From Diogma glabrata (taxonomy: Eukaryota > Arthropoda > Insecta > Diptera > Cylindrotomidae), in contig OY856186.1 of NCBI GenBank assembly GCA_963693315.1, positions 306,493,061 through 306,557,060 on the forward strand: a stretch of DNA of 64,000 bases, read 5' to 3'. The first letter of the stretch is position 1. Each line of letters starts with the position of its first letter. Positions 1-11,872 of the stretch are shown one piece after another. The translations under genes and the position numbers were made by a program. The notes under the pieces were generated by a model that saw only the letters and a program-made list of their open reading frames with translations, was not told the origin of the DNA and did no database searches.

Positions 1-2275
1 AAATATGTAAATATGTATAGAACAAGTGGCACAGTTCATTTCTCCTAAACGTAAAACATGTACATATTTGTAAAAAAACACAGCTAGATAATTTGAAGTT
101 CTGTTACGATTGCACTCCTTTGCCGGAATTATTTTGTTTAATTTTCTTCTTATTATAAGCTTAAGCGTTATTAAAAAAAGTTAAACACAAGTTTCATCAA
201 ACTCGATCTGTTCTTAAGAGAATAAGTTGGAGCTGTTTGTTTTTTGGAGGAATATTTGCTTAACGATTAATAACCTCTATAAATTCTTGATCTCTTATTA
301 AATTTCAATTTGTAGTGCGTCCTTTGCCTTGATATGCATTTTATTATGAAGTAATTTCTTTAAACTTATTTTATCCAGATAAACTTTCTATATCTTCTAC
401 TGTTGTCGAAAAAAAGTATTTAATCCTTTGTTAACTCGAATGTTTTTTTTGTGTATATTACTTAAATTTTGTTCATGTTGTTCCACTTTTTGGGTAAGGT
501 TTTGCACTTGTGCAATTAAAGCTGCAACATCCTCCATATTGTTGAATCATTTTTTAAAATATTCGTTATTTCTTTTAAAATTAATTTTGTTGAATTTATA
601 TTTATTTAACTTTCGTTAATTTATTTATATTATAATATAAAAAAAATTCAATGTTTATCAAAACCAAACTTCAACTAAATAAATTATTTCAAGATGGTAA
701 ATTTCTATATTATATATATTTTGATTTAAAAAACGTACATTTTATATATTTGATAAATAAAATATTCTGTTCTAAAAAAATTGTTTTCATAAAACTTTAA
801 GCAACTAGAGAGCATCGGTAATTTCGTCCCTTTTTATCACACCCGAACTACGCAGGCAATATTATTTAAATAATACATTATTTATAGGCAATATTATTTA
901 AAAAATCCATGACAGTTAGGATAATATCATGTGTTTTGGACTCGGAATATCCAAATAATGTTGTCACCTGCCGGATACTATTTTTATTTTGTTTTAGGTT
1001 TTCAAACCTTTAAATAATATTCAATTTTAATTTGATAAAATTAAAATAATTTCTACAAAATACTCAATTACCATAAGAATATCAACATATATGGGACGGG
1101 TTTGCGCCCCTTACTGGAAACACGATGAATACCATAAGAACTTTCTTCAAAAAGTTTTCTTAACTTTATGTAAGTTTCCTTTTGTAAGCGGAAATGTCGT
1201 CTAAACTAAAATTTAAAAATAAATAGTTATTAAACATTTTTTAACATTCGAAATACTTATAAAATCGAATACATACTTCGATATTTGAAAATGTCAAAGC
1301 CACTTTCTTGACAAAATTAGTATTTTTAATCCTTTTATTTCTTCCGGCAATGTTCTGCAATAAAACGCTTACTGTTTCGTAGTCATTGTCTGCGGAAGAA
1401 CTTGAGGACATCGATTCCAAAAATGTTAATGCTGCTAATGCAATTTTTTCTCCATATTTTTTTATGCATCCATTTTAATATTTTTTCTTTTAATTATATA
1501 AAACAAGCAAATAAGCTGACAAGCAAATAACACTTTATTGAAAATATTTTAATAAAAAAATATTTTTAATATACCTATTATATGCAGTGTTGGGAAAAGA
1601 TGACGAAAAATTTATCTAGAAAACAGATGATCACAGCTAAAACTATCTTAGATAAGATGAAAATGAAAAATTCAGTAAATCATCTAGATAAAGATAAAAA
1701 AAATTTTATTTTTAGATAAGATAATTTTGAAAAAATTAATTTTTTTTGGTTTGTATTAATTATTTGTAAAAATGAATAAAAAAAACAAGAACTAAATTTA
1801 GTGATTATGTATTTAATTATTAAATTGTTATTTTTTTTACGATTTCTTCTGGGGGTAAACAACTGCAAAGCAGTGATAAAAAGACGTTCTACAGAAGCGG
1901 ATGATGGTATGGTTGTATTTGTAACAACTGTAGCTGGAGATACAGTTGAGATCCGAGTTGGTATACAATATAAATGTTTATTCAAAAAAAACCACTATGG
2001 CCTATGCCCAGTAAAATCTCTAACATCAAAACCCAAATTAGTTCATCACTTTATAATCAAGAAAAATTATGAGTAAAATAAAATAAAAGAACATGAGAAC
2101 AATAATAATAGTAAAATAAAATGACTTATCTTAATATAAGTGTTGATTGAGGTCTGTTCCATCCAGAATGAAGGCTGACTTGTATTAGTAAACCCCACAA
2201 TCCTGCAATTTCCTGAATTTAATTAGCTCGTGTACACTAACTCCAGATATATAGTATTCCAAAAAAATTTCTTCA
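1..2275. other. A+T-rich stretch without a supportable gene
   Basis: No convincing coding frame is visible; short open frames here are low-complexity. A direct repeat of about 15 bp (AGGCAATATTATTTA) occurs twice near 853-903. At 1585 there is CAGTGTTGGGAAAAG, which resembles the terminal inverted repeat of many hAT transposons, but I could not find a matching inverted partner nearby, so no element is called. Confidence 0.5.
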
Positions 2276-2283
2276 CAAACAAC

Positions 2284-2711
2284 CAGGGACTGAAACCCTG
2301 AAAAAAATGGGTTCAGGTTCAGGTTCGGGTTAATCAAAATAGAAAGTTCAGGTTCATGTTCGGTTCAGGGTTCGGTTCGGGTTCAAAATTTAGCAAAAGA
2401 GTACAATATATTTTATTTATTTGTCAAAAAACTTTATTTATTTTTCAAAAAAATTCTCATTTAATTTAAGAATCAAAGTATTTTTTAAATTTTCTTCTTT
2501 TAAATTTGCTCTTTGTGGTGACAATACAAATTTCAAAGCTGAAAAAGCCTCTCTACGCTTACTTGCGTAGGAAAATATGTATTTTTTTATATTTATTAAT
2601 AACCCGAACCTGAGTTTTTTGGATTCGGGTTTGGGTTCAGGCTCATGGTTTTTTAAAAAGACCGAACCTGAACCCATTTGGGTTCAGGTTCGGGTTCGGT
2701 TTCAGTCCCTG
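2284..2711. mobile_element. Non-autonomous hAT-type element 1 (428 bp)
   Basis: The element starts CAGGGACTGAAACC and ends with the exact reverse complement of those 14 bases. It is flanked by a perfect 8-bp target duplication, CAAACAAC, at 2276-2283 and 2712-2719. An 8-bp duplication and CA..TG-type ends are hallmarks of the hAT superfamily. Both sub-terminal regions consist of degenerate repeats of GGTTCAGGTTCGGGTT in inverted orientation, which probably form extended hairpins or transposase-binding sites. There is no transposase frame inside, so it must be mobilised in trans. Confidence 0.88.
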
Positions 2712-2804
2712 CAAACAACAAACTATCCTTGGAACACCTTGAAACAACTTTCATGTTTGTTGCCTCCACCACGTATTCAATTCAAATCTCCAATTCAATT
2801 AAAA

Positions 2805-3164
2805 CAGGGGTGCCCAGAAATCATGGAAGAGATGGCCAAAAATTTACAAGAACAAGAATGACTGGCCGCACGGAAAAAAAAACTAAATAAACAGTATAAA
2901 TTATGTTAAGATTTTTTATTCAAATTAAGTGGCGAACATTAAATTCTTGTGTAGTATTACTAATTCTTAGTTCGTTTTTCAAATTAATGTCAGTTAGTCT
3001 ATTTCTATAGGAATTTGTTAGGAATATTTAAGTTTGAATTGAGTACGTACCAAAATATTGTACTTTTTAAACGGAACTTATTATTATTGTGGTATTTGCT
3101 ATTTTTATAATATTTTTACTGGCCGCACCAAATCATAAAACTGGCCGCAGTTTGGGCACCGCTG
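2805..3164. mobile_element. Non-autonomous hAT-type element 2 (360 bp)
   Basis: The ends are CAGGGGTGCCCA on the left and the inverse of CAGCGGTGCCCA on the right. A perfect 8-bp target duplication AATTAAAA lies at 2797-2804 and 3165-3172. CTGGCCGCA recurs inside both ends (near 2861, 3119 and 3141). The left interior may be a remnant of a transposase C-terminus followed by a stop, but it is too short to identify. It lies only about 90 bp from hAT element 1, and the two have different terminal repeats, so they are separate insertions. Confidence 0.86.
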
Positions 3165-3984
3165 AATTAAAACAATGACAATACTTCCAATTTTCTTCTT
3201 TTTTCAATTTAATTATATCTATCTCTTTTGTTTTTTTATCACCCCTTACAGATTACAAATTCCAGTTATACTTATAACAATCATTTTATTTATTTTTTTT
3301 CTAATGGCTATCTTTTGATGTAAATAAAAAAAATTATTGCTAACTGCTATCAAATAACAGATAATTATTATCACTCACACCAAAAAAATTAACAGTGAGT
3401 TTTGTTTTGTTCTATTTTTCTTCTTCACAATTATATTTTCTATAGTTTGACGGCCGACCGCAGGGAGGCCGACAATTATAGACGAAACACAAAAAGTCAC
3501 TTTAGCTCCGAATTAAATACACTATTTTTTCGGCAAACGTTTAAATTTTTTATAAATATGAAATTAATACATCAAACTTTTTATAAATATGAATTTGTAT
3601 CGTCATAATTACTTCCAAAAAAGAGAAAAAAACATTTAAATTTGTATGAATAAAATTTTTTTATCAAAGCAGCCTTTTCAAAATTTCATAATATGTGGAT
3701 CAACTTATTTTTTGTTGTCATGGTTATACAATATGTTTGAAAAAATAACAAACTAACAAATGCTACTTTACAGCCTCCGTAATATAAAATAAAAATGGCG
3801 TTACTTTTGCTGTCGCTAGACGTTACTTTTGCTGTCAGGCTAAAAAGTAAGACTTTAACTAACTCCCTAGCGGCAGTAAAGTTAAACTTTACAGCCGTTT
3901 GCCGAAAAATATTTTTTTCTCCGATAGACAGCAAATATAAATTTTGCAGACTTATTTCAGTCAGCAAAGTGGCACTTTTCCTGC

Positions 3985-4290
3985 CTAGGCAGCAAAGCAA
4001 GTACTTTGCTGCCTAGGCAGCAAAATAATTAGACTTCATAGAAATAAACAGATCTTGCGATTAAAAACAAAATTTTTTTAATCGATTTTTTATTCATTTT
4101 TAAAATTTTGCTTTATTTTTAAAGTAATAATTATTAAATTACATATCATTGTAATTAATCGGAGAAAAAATTATATGTTCAACTCGGCAGCAAGGTAGAT
4201 TGACTGCCTTGGCTGAATTCCTAGCCTCGCTCGCTCGGCTATGAACTATCAGCCGAGGCAGTCAATCTACTACTTTGCTGCCTAGTTAAA
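3985..4290. repeat. Cluster of GCAGCAAAG-containing hairpins
   Basis: A palindrome centred near 4005 reads CTAGGCAGCAAAG towards its own inverse. A second, larger hairpin runs from about 4180 to 4287: the left arm (GCAGCAAGGTAGATTGACTG) pairs with a right arm carrying the inverse GCAGCAAAGTAGTAGATTGACTG, and the loop holds a further TAGCC..GGCTA stem. The same GCAGCAAAG word forms both structures, which suggests remnants of one inverted-repeat transposon family. No clear target duplication was found. Confidence 0.6.
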
Positions 4291-5228
4291 CAAATAACTA
4301 TTTTTATTCAATATAATTAGATCTTAACACGATCTATTCTTTTTTCTTTAATTAATATTCAAAAGAAAAAAAATTTAAACTGTACGTTTGATAGTTGGAA
4401 CAAAAAATTTCAAAACAAGCCCCAAATTAATTTATTTTCGAACACAATCCCGACTCGAGAAAGAATTCTAATTGTATTTTTTCTTTCCATTTATAAAAAC
4501 TTTTTATATTTCTCTAACTAATAGGTAGTATAGAATTATAACTCCCCGAAAAATGAATTTCTTTCTAGAACATTCAAACTATCACTCTCAACCCGAGAAA
4601 ATTTTAATTTTTTTATCTTTAATTTATAAATTCCGATTAAAAAAAAATTAATTTATTTTCAAAAAAATAAATCAACAACTGACAGCTAATTCTCAAAAAA
4701 TACCACATTAAATAGTATTCTTCCTAAAATTTAAACGAAATAGACGATGTTGATTGCAATATATTACTTTTGTTTGTGGTATACGGTATTTTTATATTAC
4801 AGGATAGTCCATCTACCATACAATCATCTTCTTGTTGGTTTCGTTAACATGCAAAACGCGAACCGAATTTATGCACACCCTCTTTTACTAGCAACAAGAA
4901 TAGGTTATGTTTATGCATTGAAATATTTGTTCTATTTTGTTTCATTATAAAAAAATGCAAGAAGAGGAATTTAATATTATTGTTTCATTTTTACTTCGGT
5001 CTGAAAGACCTATAAGTATTACATTCATGAGCTCAAAGTGAAATTCTTACCCCCACTTTTTTTGACATTTCTCGACGTTTTAGGACCTCCTGATTCTAAA
5101 TAAGTAAAAAAAAATGTATGTCTGTCTGCCGGCCGTCCGCCGTCATTACCTACGCTGCAGGGAAAACCGCTGGAGGGATTTTAAAAATTTTTTTTTCTAA
5201 AAATAGGTATACTCAAGGGATAGGTCTG

Positions 5229-6090
5229 AAAGGACGCTGTGTTCGATAACTGTACTGGAAGTGTGTCAAAAAAATCATTATGTGTGTCAAAAATAGCAAA
5301 TTTTCATATTTTTGGCTTAAAAAACGTTCATTTTAAGTGATTACAAGTAGGAACATTAAATTTGGAGAAATCTTGATGGTAGGGATTGGTATGAGAGATC
5401 AAAAATTAGATTATTGCATTATAAGTTTGTCAAAAAAATGTTGTCAAGTGTGTCAAAAGAAAGATTATTTATTTTTTTACCTAATTTTTTGGAAAAAAAA
5501 AATTAATTGTTTGTTTGAAATGAAGTTTTATTATTATTATTGAGAATTATGGCATTATAAGTTTGTCAAAAAAATGTTGTCAAGTGTGTCAAAAGAGAGA
5601 TTTTTTTTTATTTTTACCCAATTTTTTGGAAAAAGTAAAATTGTTTGTTTGAAATGAAATTTTATTATTATTATTGAGAATTATGGCATTAGGCGCGTTC
5701 CATTGAAAATCAAACTTACTCAAATTTGCTTTGATCTACTCTACCTCGAACAAGTTGTGTAGTTGAAAATCAGTTTATTATTCGATTTTATTTAAATCAG
5801 TTATAAACTTGTTTTGGTATTTTTAATAATAAAATGGACCAGTCAGATCTAAATATCAGCCCAAAATAAAAAATTTTGATAATAATTAAATTGTGTGGTT
5901 TCTTTTGAAAATTTTTCAAATTTTTGGCGTTCCATTGGTGATCTACTCAAAAACTGCTTTGAGCAGCTATTTTGTTCCAAAGGAACGCATGTATTATAAG
6001 TTTGTCAAAAAAATGTTGTCAAGTGTGTCAAAAAATAAATTCATTTATTTTTTAGCCAATTTTTTGGAAAAAAATGTAGCTGTTTTTATG
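5229..6090. repeat. Array of GTTGTCAAGTGTGTCAAAA-type units
   Basis: A unit containing ATTATAAGTTTGTCAAAA followed by GTTGTCAAGTGTGTCAAAA and a stretch around CCAATTTTTTGGAAAAA occurs near 5418, 5550 and 5995, with a more divergent version near 5260. The first two full units are about 132 bp apart. The spacing to the last is enlarged by a MITE inserted at 5692-5993. There is no coding potential. Confidence 0.7.
5692..5993. mobile_element. MITE inserted inside the tandem array
   Basis: The sequence GCATTATAAG, intact in neighbouring array units, is here split into GCATTA and ATTATAAG by about 300 bp. The insert begins GGCGCGTTCCATTG and ends with the near-inverse CAAAGGAACGC. The duplicated target is ATTA or, read as three bases, TTA. 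A TWA target and GCGTTCC-type ends would fit PIF/Harbinger, but the exact end is uncertain by 1-2 bases. No coding sequence is present. Confidence 0.65.
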
Positions 6091-6099
6091 ACGTAAATG

Positions 6100-6870
6100 T
6101 AATTGAAAATGAAATTGAACATGGAAATTTTTGAATTTGTTATAGTTTTTGAAATATTTTTGGAATTTTGAAAAAGTTTGTATTTTTGATTTTGTAATAA
6201 TTTAAGCATTATCTTTAGAATTTCGAAAAAAGTTTTAATTTTTTATTTCGTAAGAATTTTTTGAATATATTTAGAATTTTGAAAAATTTTTAATTTTTGA
6301 TTTTATTATAATTTTTGGAATTATGAAAAAATTTTCAATTTTTGATTTTTTAATAATTTTTGCAATATTTTTGGAATTTTGGAAAAAGTTTGAATTTTTA
6401 AGAATTTTTGGATTAGTATTGGAATTTAGAAAAAGTTTCAATATTTGATTTCATTCTAATTTTTGGAATATTTTTGAAATTTTGAAAAAGGTTTCAATTT
6501 TTGATTTTGTTATAATTTTTGCAATATTTTTAGAATTTTGAAAAAAATAGAATTATTGAATTTTATATATATATATATTTAGAATTGTGAAAAAAGTTTC
6601 ATTTTTTGATTTTGTAAGAATTTTTGGAATATTTTTAGAATTTTGAAACATTTTAAATTTTTGATTTTATTATAATTTTGAAAAAAGTTTTAATTTTTGA
6701 TTCTGTAATAATTTTTGCAATATTCTTAGAATTTTGGAAAAGTTTGAATTTTTAAGAATTTTTGGAATTTAGAAAAAGTTTAAATATTTGATTTCATTCT
6801 AGTTTTTAAAATATTTTTGGAATTTTGAAAAAGTTTGATTTTATTTAATTTAACAATATTTTTGGAATTT
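6100..6870. repeat. Degenerate A+T-rich minisatellite
   Basis: About a dozen imperfect copies of a unit of roughly 55-65 bp containing TTTTTGATTTTGTAATAATTTTTGGAATATTTTTAGAATTTTGAAAAA-like blocks (shown here in pieces: TTTTTGATTTTGTAATAA, then AATATTTTTAGAATTTTG). Units vary by point changes and small indels, indicating an old array. Nothing in it codes for protein. Confidence 0.65.
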
Positions 6871-7479
6871 TGATTATAATTTTCCGGGAACGTATTGATA
6901 TTACGTGTTAGTTTTGTAATAATTTTTTAAACAGATATAAAAAATACTTGTACTTTAACAAAGAGTTATGTTTGATATTCATCGCTGCCCAAAACTAAAA
7001 ACCATGTCCTCGTGAAAGTTTTTTGCCGAAAACTATATCAAAATCCTTAACCCAGACCGAAGTCTTGATATCTCAGAGCTGTGAGATTTCAGCCCCTCCA
7101 TATTTTCTTATTTAAATATTGCAGGTAGAGTACAAGTATATATGACAAAAATTATTATATCCTTGATTTCTTTAATGAAAAAAAAAAATGTTAATTACAA
7201 ACATAGTATAGCCGAGGGTGAGACAAAAAGTTATTTGTATGGCGATCGGTTGAATCTAAAATTACGATAATGTACAGCATGTATGTTGTTAGTTCTAGGA
7301 TGGAAATTATAGGTTGTATTAACGGGAATCTAATCTTTGCTGTTAACGCAAGCGGTTTAGTTGTTTACGCTATGTACCAAATTGTGAGCATAACATGTTA
7401 TTAGAATTTCTCTGTTGTCTATTGTATACACGTTTCTGTATGTACAACAGAGCTGATCTATTCACTGGGATTTAAGTAG

Positions 7480-7712
7480 GAAAGGAGGGAGTCTGTCCCA
7501 TGGAAAATGGGGGAGTCTGTCCCGGTCACGCTTGAGTGCTTTGGGTTGATAATGAGTTAGCCATAGCAAATTGGTCACGCTTGAGTGCTTCGGGTTGATA
7601 ATTAGCTAGCCGTGACATCGGTTGTCGGTGAAGCGTGAATGTGGGTGGGCGGTGAAGCGTGACGATTGACCTTGAAGGCCGTTGCTTGTACGCTTGGTTA
7701 GGTTAGGTAATT
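7480..7712. repeat. G+C-richer island with short direct repeats
   Basis: Local composition rises sharply above the surroundings. GGGAGTCTGTCCC occurs twice (near 7488 and 7511). A unit of about 44 bp, GGTCACGCTTGAGTGCTT plus GGGTTGATAAT and TAGCC, occurs twice in tandem (near 7525 and 7571). GGTGAAGCGTGA also occurs twice (near 7628 and 7651). No gene is recognised. It may be a fragment of a repeat family. Confidence 0.5.
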
Positions 7713-8188
7713 TTAGGGGTGATAATTAGTATAATTTATAATTTATTCATATGTTAACTTTGAACAAATATTTTTTTGTTTTTTGTATCGTAATTGCGTC
7801 TCGATATTTTTCCAGTTTTTTTTGTTGTTGTTTTAATCTGTTGTTTTAATGATTGTTATGTAAGAATTGATTTTCTCGAGGCAGATGTTTTGATAGTATT
7901 ATGCTATGATAATAATCTTTTTTGTAATCTTTTTTTTTAATTTGAATCTTTGTTGGAGTCTTTTTTATTTCGATTTGGTGTTTTTATTTTATTGTTTTAA
8001 CCTACACCTCATTAACCTACATATAAACACACAAAAGGCCTTGAAAGGTCGTATGTCTGGGTGGGGAGTGAATGCAAAAACCTGAAATAGAAATAATTTT
8101 TTTTTTTTTTTCCTTTATCTCCATTTAGGAGCATAGGGCGTCTACTAGACTGGACCATCTAACTCTGTTGGGGGCAATCGCCTTCAGT

Positions 8189-9019
8189 TCACCCCATGTC
8201 TTGCCAATTTGTGTTTCCTACAGCTAGCACCGTTTTCTTCCATGTCATGGGTGGTCTTCCAACTCTCCTTTTACCTTGTGGATTCCACTCTAGGGACATC
8301 CTTGTTATATCTTCGACTGATTTTCTCAGTGTATGTCCTATCCATCTCCATTTTCTTTGTTTTATCTCAGTCTCAATGTCTAACTGCTCTGTCTGCCGTA
8401 GAAGTTCCTGGTTACTGATGGTGTTTGGCCAGAAGCATTTGGTCAGTCTTCTCAGGCATTTGTTCACAAATACCTGTAGTTTATTTGTGATCTTTCTTGT
8501 TTGTTTCCACGTTTCACACCCATACAGCAGTACTGACTTGACACATGCATTGAACATTCGTAGCTTTGTCTTTCTTGACAGGACGGATGCATTCCAGATC
8601 TTGTGGAGCATATTGAACGTATTTCTGGCTTTGTTAATACGTTGACTGATATCTTCTTCAGTCCCGCCTGTTTTTGCTACAGTACAACCAAGGTACACAA
8701 ATTTGTCAACTTCGTCAACTTGTGTATTGTTGATGGTAATTGGTGTTATCGTTTTGGTGTTCAATCTCATAGCCTTTGTTTTTCTGATATTAATGTTGAG
8801 ACCAACTTCATGTGCAAGGGTTGATAGCTTCTGTATTTTCTGCTGCATGTCCGTATGTGTATGTGTAAGTAGACAGATGTCATCTGCGTAGTCTAGATCA
8901 TTGAGCCGTCTAGTTGTATTCCATTGGATTCCATTTGGACTTGCATCATCGAGCTTTCTCATGATACTATCTAGTACTATTAGGGATAGTAGCGGGGATA
9001 GTACACAGCCTTGTCTCAC
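8189..9019 (-). pseudogene. RTE-like reverse transcriptase C-half and C-terminal domain (copy 1)
   Basis: This 276-codon frame continues the preceding one in another phase. It opens with RQGCVLSP and carries the catalytic DYADDICLL box of reverse transcriptase, then the thumb (NINIRKTKAMRLN). The C-terminal region includes the RKWRWIGHTLRK and GKRRVGRPPMTWKK blocks typical of this family. A terminal frameshift relative to copy 2 removes the last 25 or so residues (RVRWSSLVDALCS region), which are still readable in another phase down to about 8125. Confidence 0.87.
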
Positions 9020-10344
9020 TCCTCGGTGGTTGTAGTATTCATTTGATTTCCTTTGTATTGTATTCTGTTTGCAGCATCCCGATACATTTCTTTGATTAGA
9101 TCAACTATTTTCTTCGGGATGCCCATTTCACAAAGTGTCTTCCATATCGCGCTTCTGTTGATTGAGTCGAAGGCGCGTTCGAAGTCCACGAAGAGGAGAT
9201 ACAATGGTGAATTCCATTCATTTGATTGCTCAATGATGATACGGATTGTGTTGATATGATCGGTACAGCTTCTTCCTGGTCTAAAGCCGGCTTGTTCATT
9301 TCTTAGTTTCGTGTTAATTGATGGAGATATTCTTTCGAGAATGATCATCGCTAGTATTTTCATTATTGTGTTGAGCAGAGATATACCTCTCCAATTTTTG
9401 CATTCTCTTAGATCACCTTTCTTTGGGATTGTTATGGTTAAACCTTCTTTCCATTTAGTTGGTATTTTACCTTCGTTCCATACATCAGCTAATAGTGGTG
9501 TTAGAGCTTCTGCTGTTGTGTTTACATCTGCTTTGAGTAATTCTGCTGATATATTATCTGTACCAGCAGATTTGTTATTCTTGAGTTTCTGCATGGCATC
9601 TCTAACTTCCCGTTCCGTTGGTGGATGGGTGCTGATAGTTTCGTTATAGTTGTCATCCGGAGACTGCATATTATCTTCATGTTGGTGGCAGTTGTCTTCG
9701 AAGTATTCTTTCCATCTATTTAGCTGTTGTTCATGTGTTGTGAGGGTTTGACCAGATTTATCCTTTATTGGTGGAGTGTTTGTATATTTTTTGGTGACCT
9801 TTCTCACGCATTTGTGTAGTGTGCGCATATTTCTATTAGCTGCTGCTGTTTCTGCAGTCTTGAGAATGCTTTCTGTATATCTTCTGCGATCATTCCTTGC
9901 CATCTTTTTAACTTGTTTTGCTGTACTTTCATATTTGTTGCGGATCTCGGTTGTGTTCTGGTGACACAACTGCAACTTGAGCTGTCGACGCTCTTCAATT
10001 TTCTTCCATGTATCATCGCTAATCCATGGTTTCCGTGATTTGTCTTGGTATCCTAGCACATCTGTAGCAGTTTTGACGTAAGCTTCTTTAACTTGTTCCC
10101 ATTTTTCATCAATGCTGGTGGTTTCGTTGTTTGGTAGATTGAGCTGGAGCGACTCTTTGAAGATGTTATTTGTATTTTTGTCGCTCAATCTGTTGATGTT
10201 GAATTTCCTCTGACATGGCTTGTTGTGTTTTACAGCGGCTGGTTTAATTTTGAATGTTGCAATTACCAGTTGATGGTCGCTGTGTATGTCTGCTCCTCGC
10301 TTTGCTCTGACGTCTTGTAGTGAGGATAGAAACTTCTTATTCAC
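9016..10344 (-). pseudogene. RTE-like endonuclease C-terminus and reverse transcriptase N-half (copy 1)
   Basis: This 442-codon frame starts in the end of the APE-type endonuclease: the SDHQLVI motif near residue 22 supplies the catalytic histidine. A basic linker and the reverse transcriptase fingers follow (NKSAGTDNI, FRPGRSCTDH, FVDFERAFDSI with the first catalytic Asp of RT). The frame ends at TTTTEE-stop because of a small deletion relative to copy 2 just upstream; in the correct phase the next residues would be the GVRQGCVLSP motif found in the following frame. The element would copy its RNA into DNA at a nicked target (target-primed reverse transcription). It is inactive because of frameshifts. 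Confidence 0.87.
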
Positions 10345-10463
10345 CAGTACGTGATCAATTTGATTCTTGGTTCTTCCATTTGGTGATGTCCAAGCGTATT
10401 TGTGTATGTTCTTGTGTGGGAACTTGCTGCCTCCTATGAATAGTTGATTTGTGACACAACAAT

Positions 10464-10663
10464 NNNNNNNNNNNNNNNNNNNNNNNNNNNNNNNNNNNNN
10501 NNNNNNNNNNNNNNNNNNNNNNNNNNNNNNNNNNNNNNNNNNNNNNNNNNNNNNNNNNNNNNNNNNNNNNNNNNNNNNNNNNNNNNNNNNNNNNNNNNNN
10601 NNNNNNNNNNNNNNNNNNNNNNNNNNNNNNNNNNNNNNNNNNNNNNNNNNNNNNNNNNNNNNN
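10464..10663. other. Assembly gap (200 N)
   Basis: Exactly 200 unspecified bases. The round length suggests a scaffold gap of unknown true size. It interrupts RTE-like copy 1; what follows at 10664 does not continue that element. Confidence 0.98.
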
Positions 10664-10908
10664 ATGACGTGGACCTTTTTTGTAGAGAATTAAATTTTCT
10701 ACAAAAATGGTTATGTGATTTTTTTTGACATCTGCATATTTTATGAGATATTTGAAAAAATCTACGAATTTTCAAAAAATCAACTTCAACGATTTTGCGG
10801 CACGTGTTCTTTTGGTTTAAAAAAAAAAAAAATAATGCCGTTGTGGTTTTTTGACCACAAAGAATTTTTCTAGGGGGCGTCTCGGAAAATATAGTTTTTA
10901 ACGACCAG

Positions 10909-11074
<166 letters not shown>

Positions 11075-11412
11075 TATATATTACAAAAAAATATTATTAA
11101 ATCCATAAATGCTTTTTGTTGATACTATAAAAGGGTTTGTACTTTTTCTAAAACTTTTGTGAAAACAATTTAATAAGTTTTATAAATTTCACAATATCTC
11201 TGATAAACTTAAATTTTTAATTTGAAGATTTTACAAAATATTTATTAAGCCAAAAAATGTTTCTGCCATTTTCATAATTTAATTTATAAACCTTAAAATC
11301 TTTTGTTAGATGTAAATAAAAGAATTTGTAGTGTTTATAAATAATTTTTTTCACAATGACAATATTTATTGTAAAAATGTAAATGTTACAAAAATTTTTG
11401 TGTGTTGTATAT

Positions 11413-11865
11413 TTATAAAAAAATTGTAAAATGTATGTAGAATTTTATTAGTTTCACTTGGTTTTTTTTTTGAGTGTTGTTATCAGCTGCATTGGATTCA
11501 GTAGTACGAGATTGTAAACGGGTTAAAGCGTTACAATTTAAGGTTTCATTATTATCTAATGCATTGGTTTTGATCCTACTAAGAGCATCCGCGTTTTTAT
11601 TTTGCGATCCAGGTTTGTGTTTTATAATGTAATCAAATTCGTCTAATCGAATTTTCCAACGCATCAGTCGTGAGGAAGGGTTTTGCAAATTGCATAGCCA
11701 TACCAAGGGCTTATGATCGGTGACTATGATGAATTTATTTCCAAATAAATAAGGTCTAAAATGATTTACAGACCATCCTATGGCAAGCAACTCCTTCAGA
11801 GAGTCAGTTGATTGAGAGAGGACTGAACCAATAGCGAAATCACTAGCATCGCACGTTAAAGTAAA
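11413..11865 (-). pseudogene. Gypsy relic: RNase H domain and its end
   Basis: The frame contains the RNase H signature VTDHKPLVWLCNL and the connection PGSQNKNADALSRI, which in Ty3/Gypsy polyproteins marks the boundary before integrase. In another phase just upstream the plus-strand text at 11830-11870 still encodes the TCDASDFAIGS catalytic block. Nothing resembling the integrase HHCC or DDE motifs follows; the sequence turns into plain A+T-rich DNA below 11413. The element therefore lost integrase and its downstream LTR. Confidence 0.85.
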
Positions 11866-11872
11866 CTGTTTA

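Larger units (their letters stand above)
8097..10463 (-). mobile_element. RTE-like non-LTR retrotransposon, copy 1, 5' part lost in gap
   Basis: Minus-strand copy of the element also present at about 51970-55060. The 3' end is marked by a T run on the plus strand (poly-A on the coding strand) at 8097-8111, directly after the tail shared with copy 2. The copy runs into the run of N at 10464, so its endonuclease N-terminus is not seen. Coding is split into two frames. The family is often auto-annotated as craniofacial development protein 2-like or endonuclease-reverse transcriptase. The clade (RTE versus a relative) is not settled here. Confidence 0.85.

Noticed and set aside
1585..1600. CAGTGTTGGGAAAAG as a hAT element end
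   Set aside because: No inverted partner or 8-bp duplication found within several kilobases.
10434..10775. Frames spanning the run of N
   Set aside because: They only bridge the assembly gap and contain unspecified residues.
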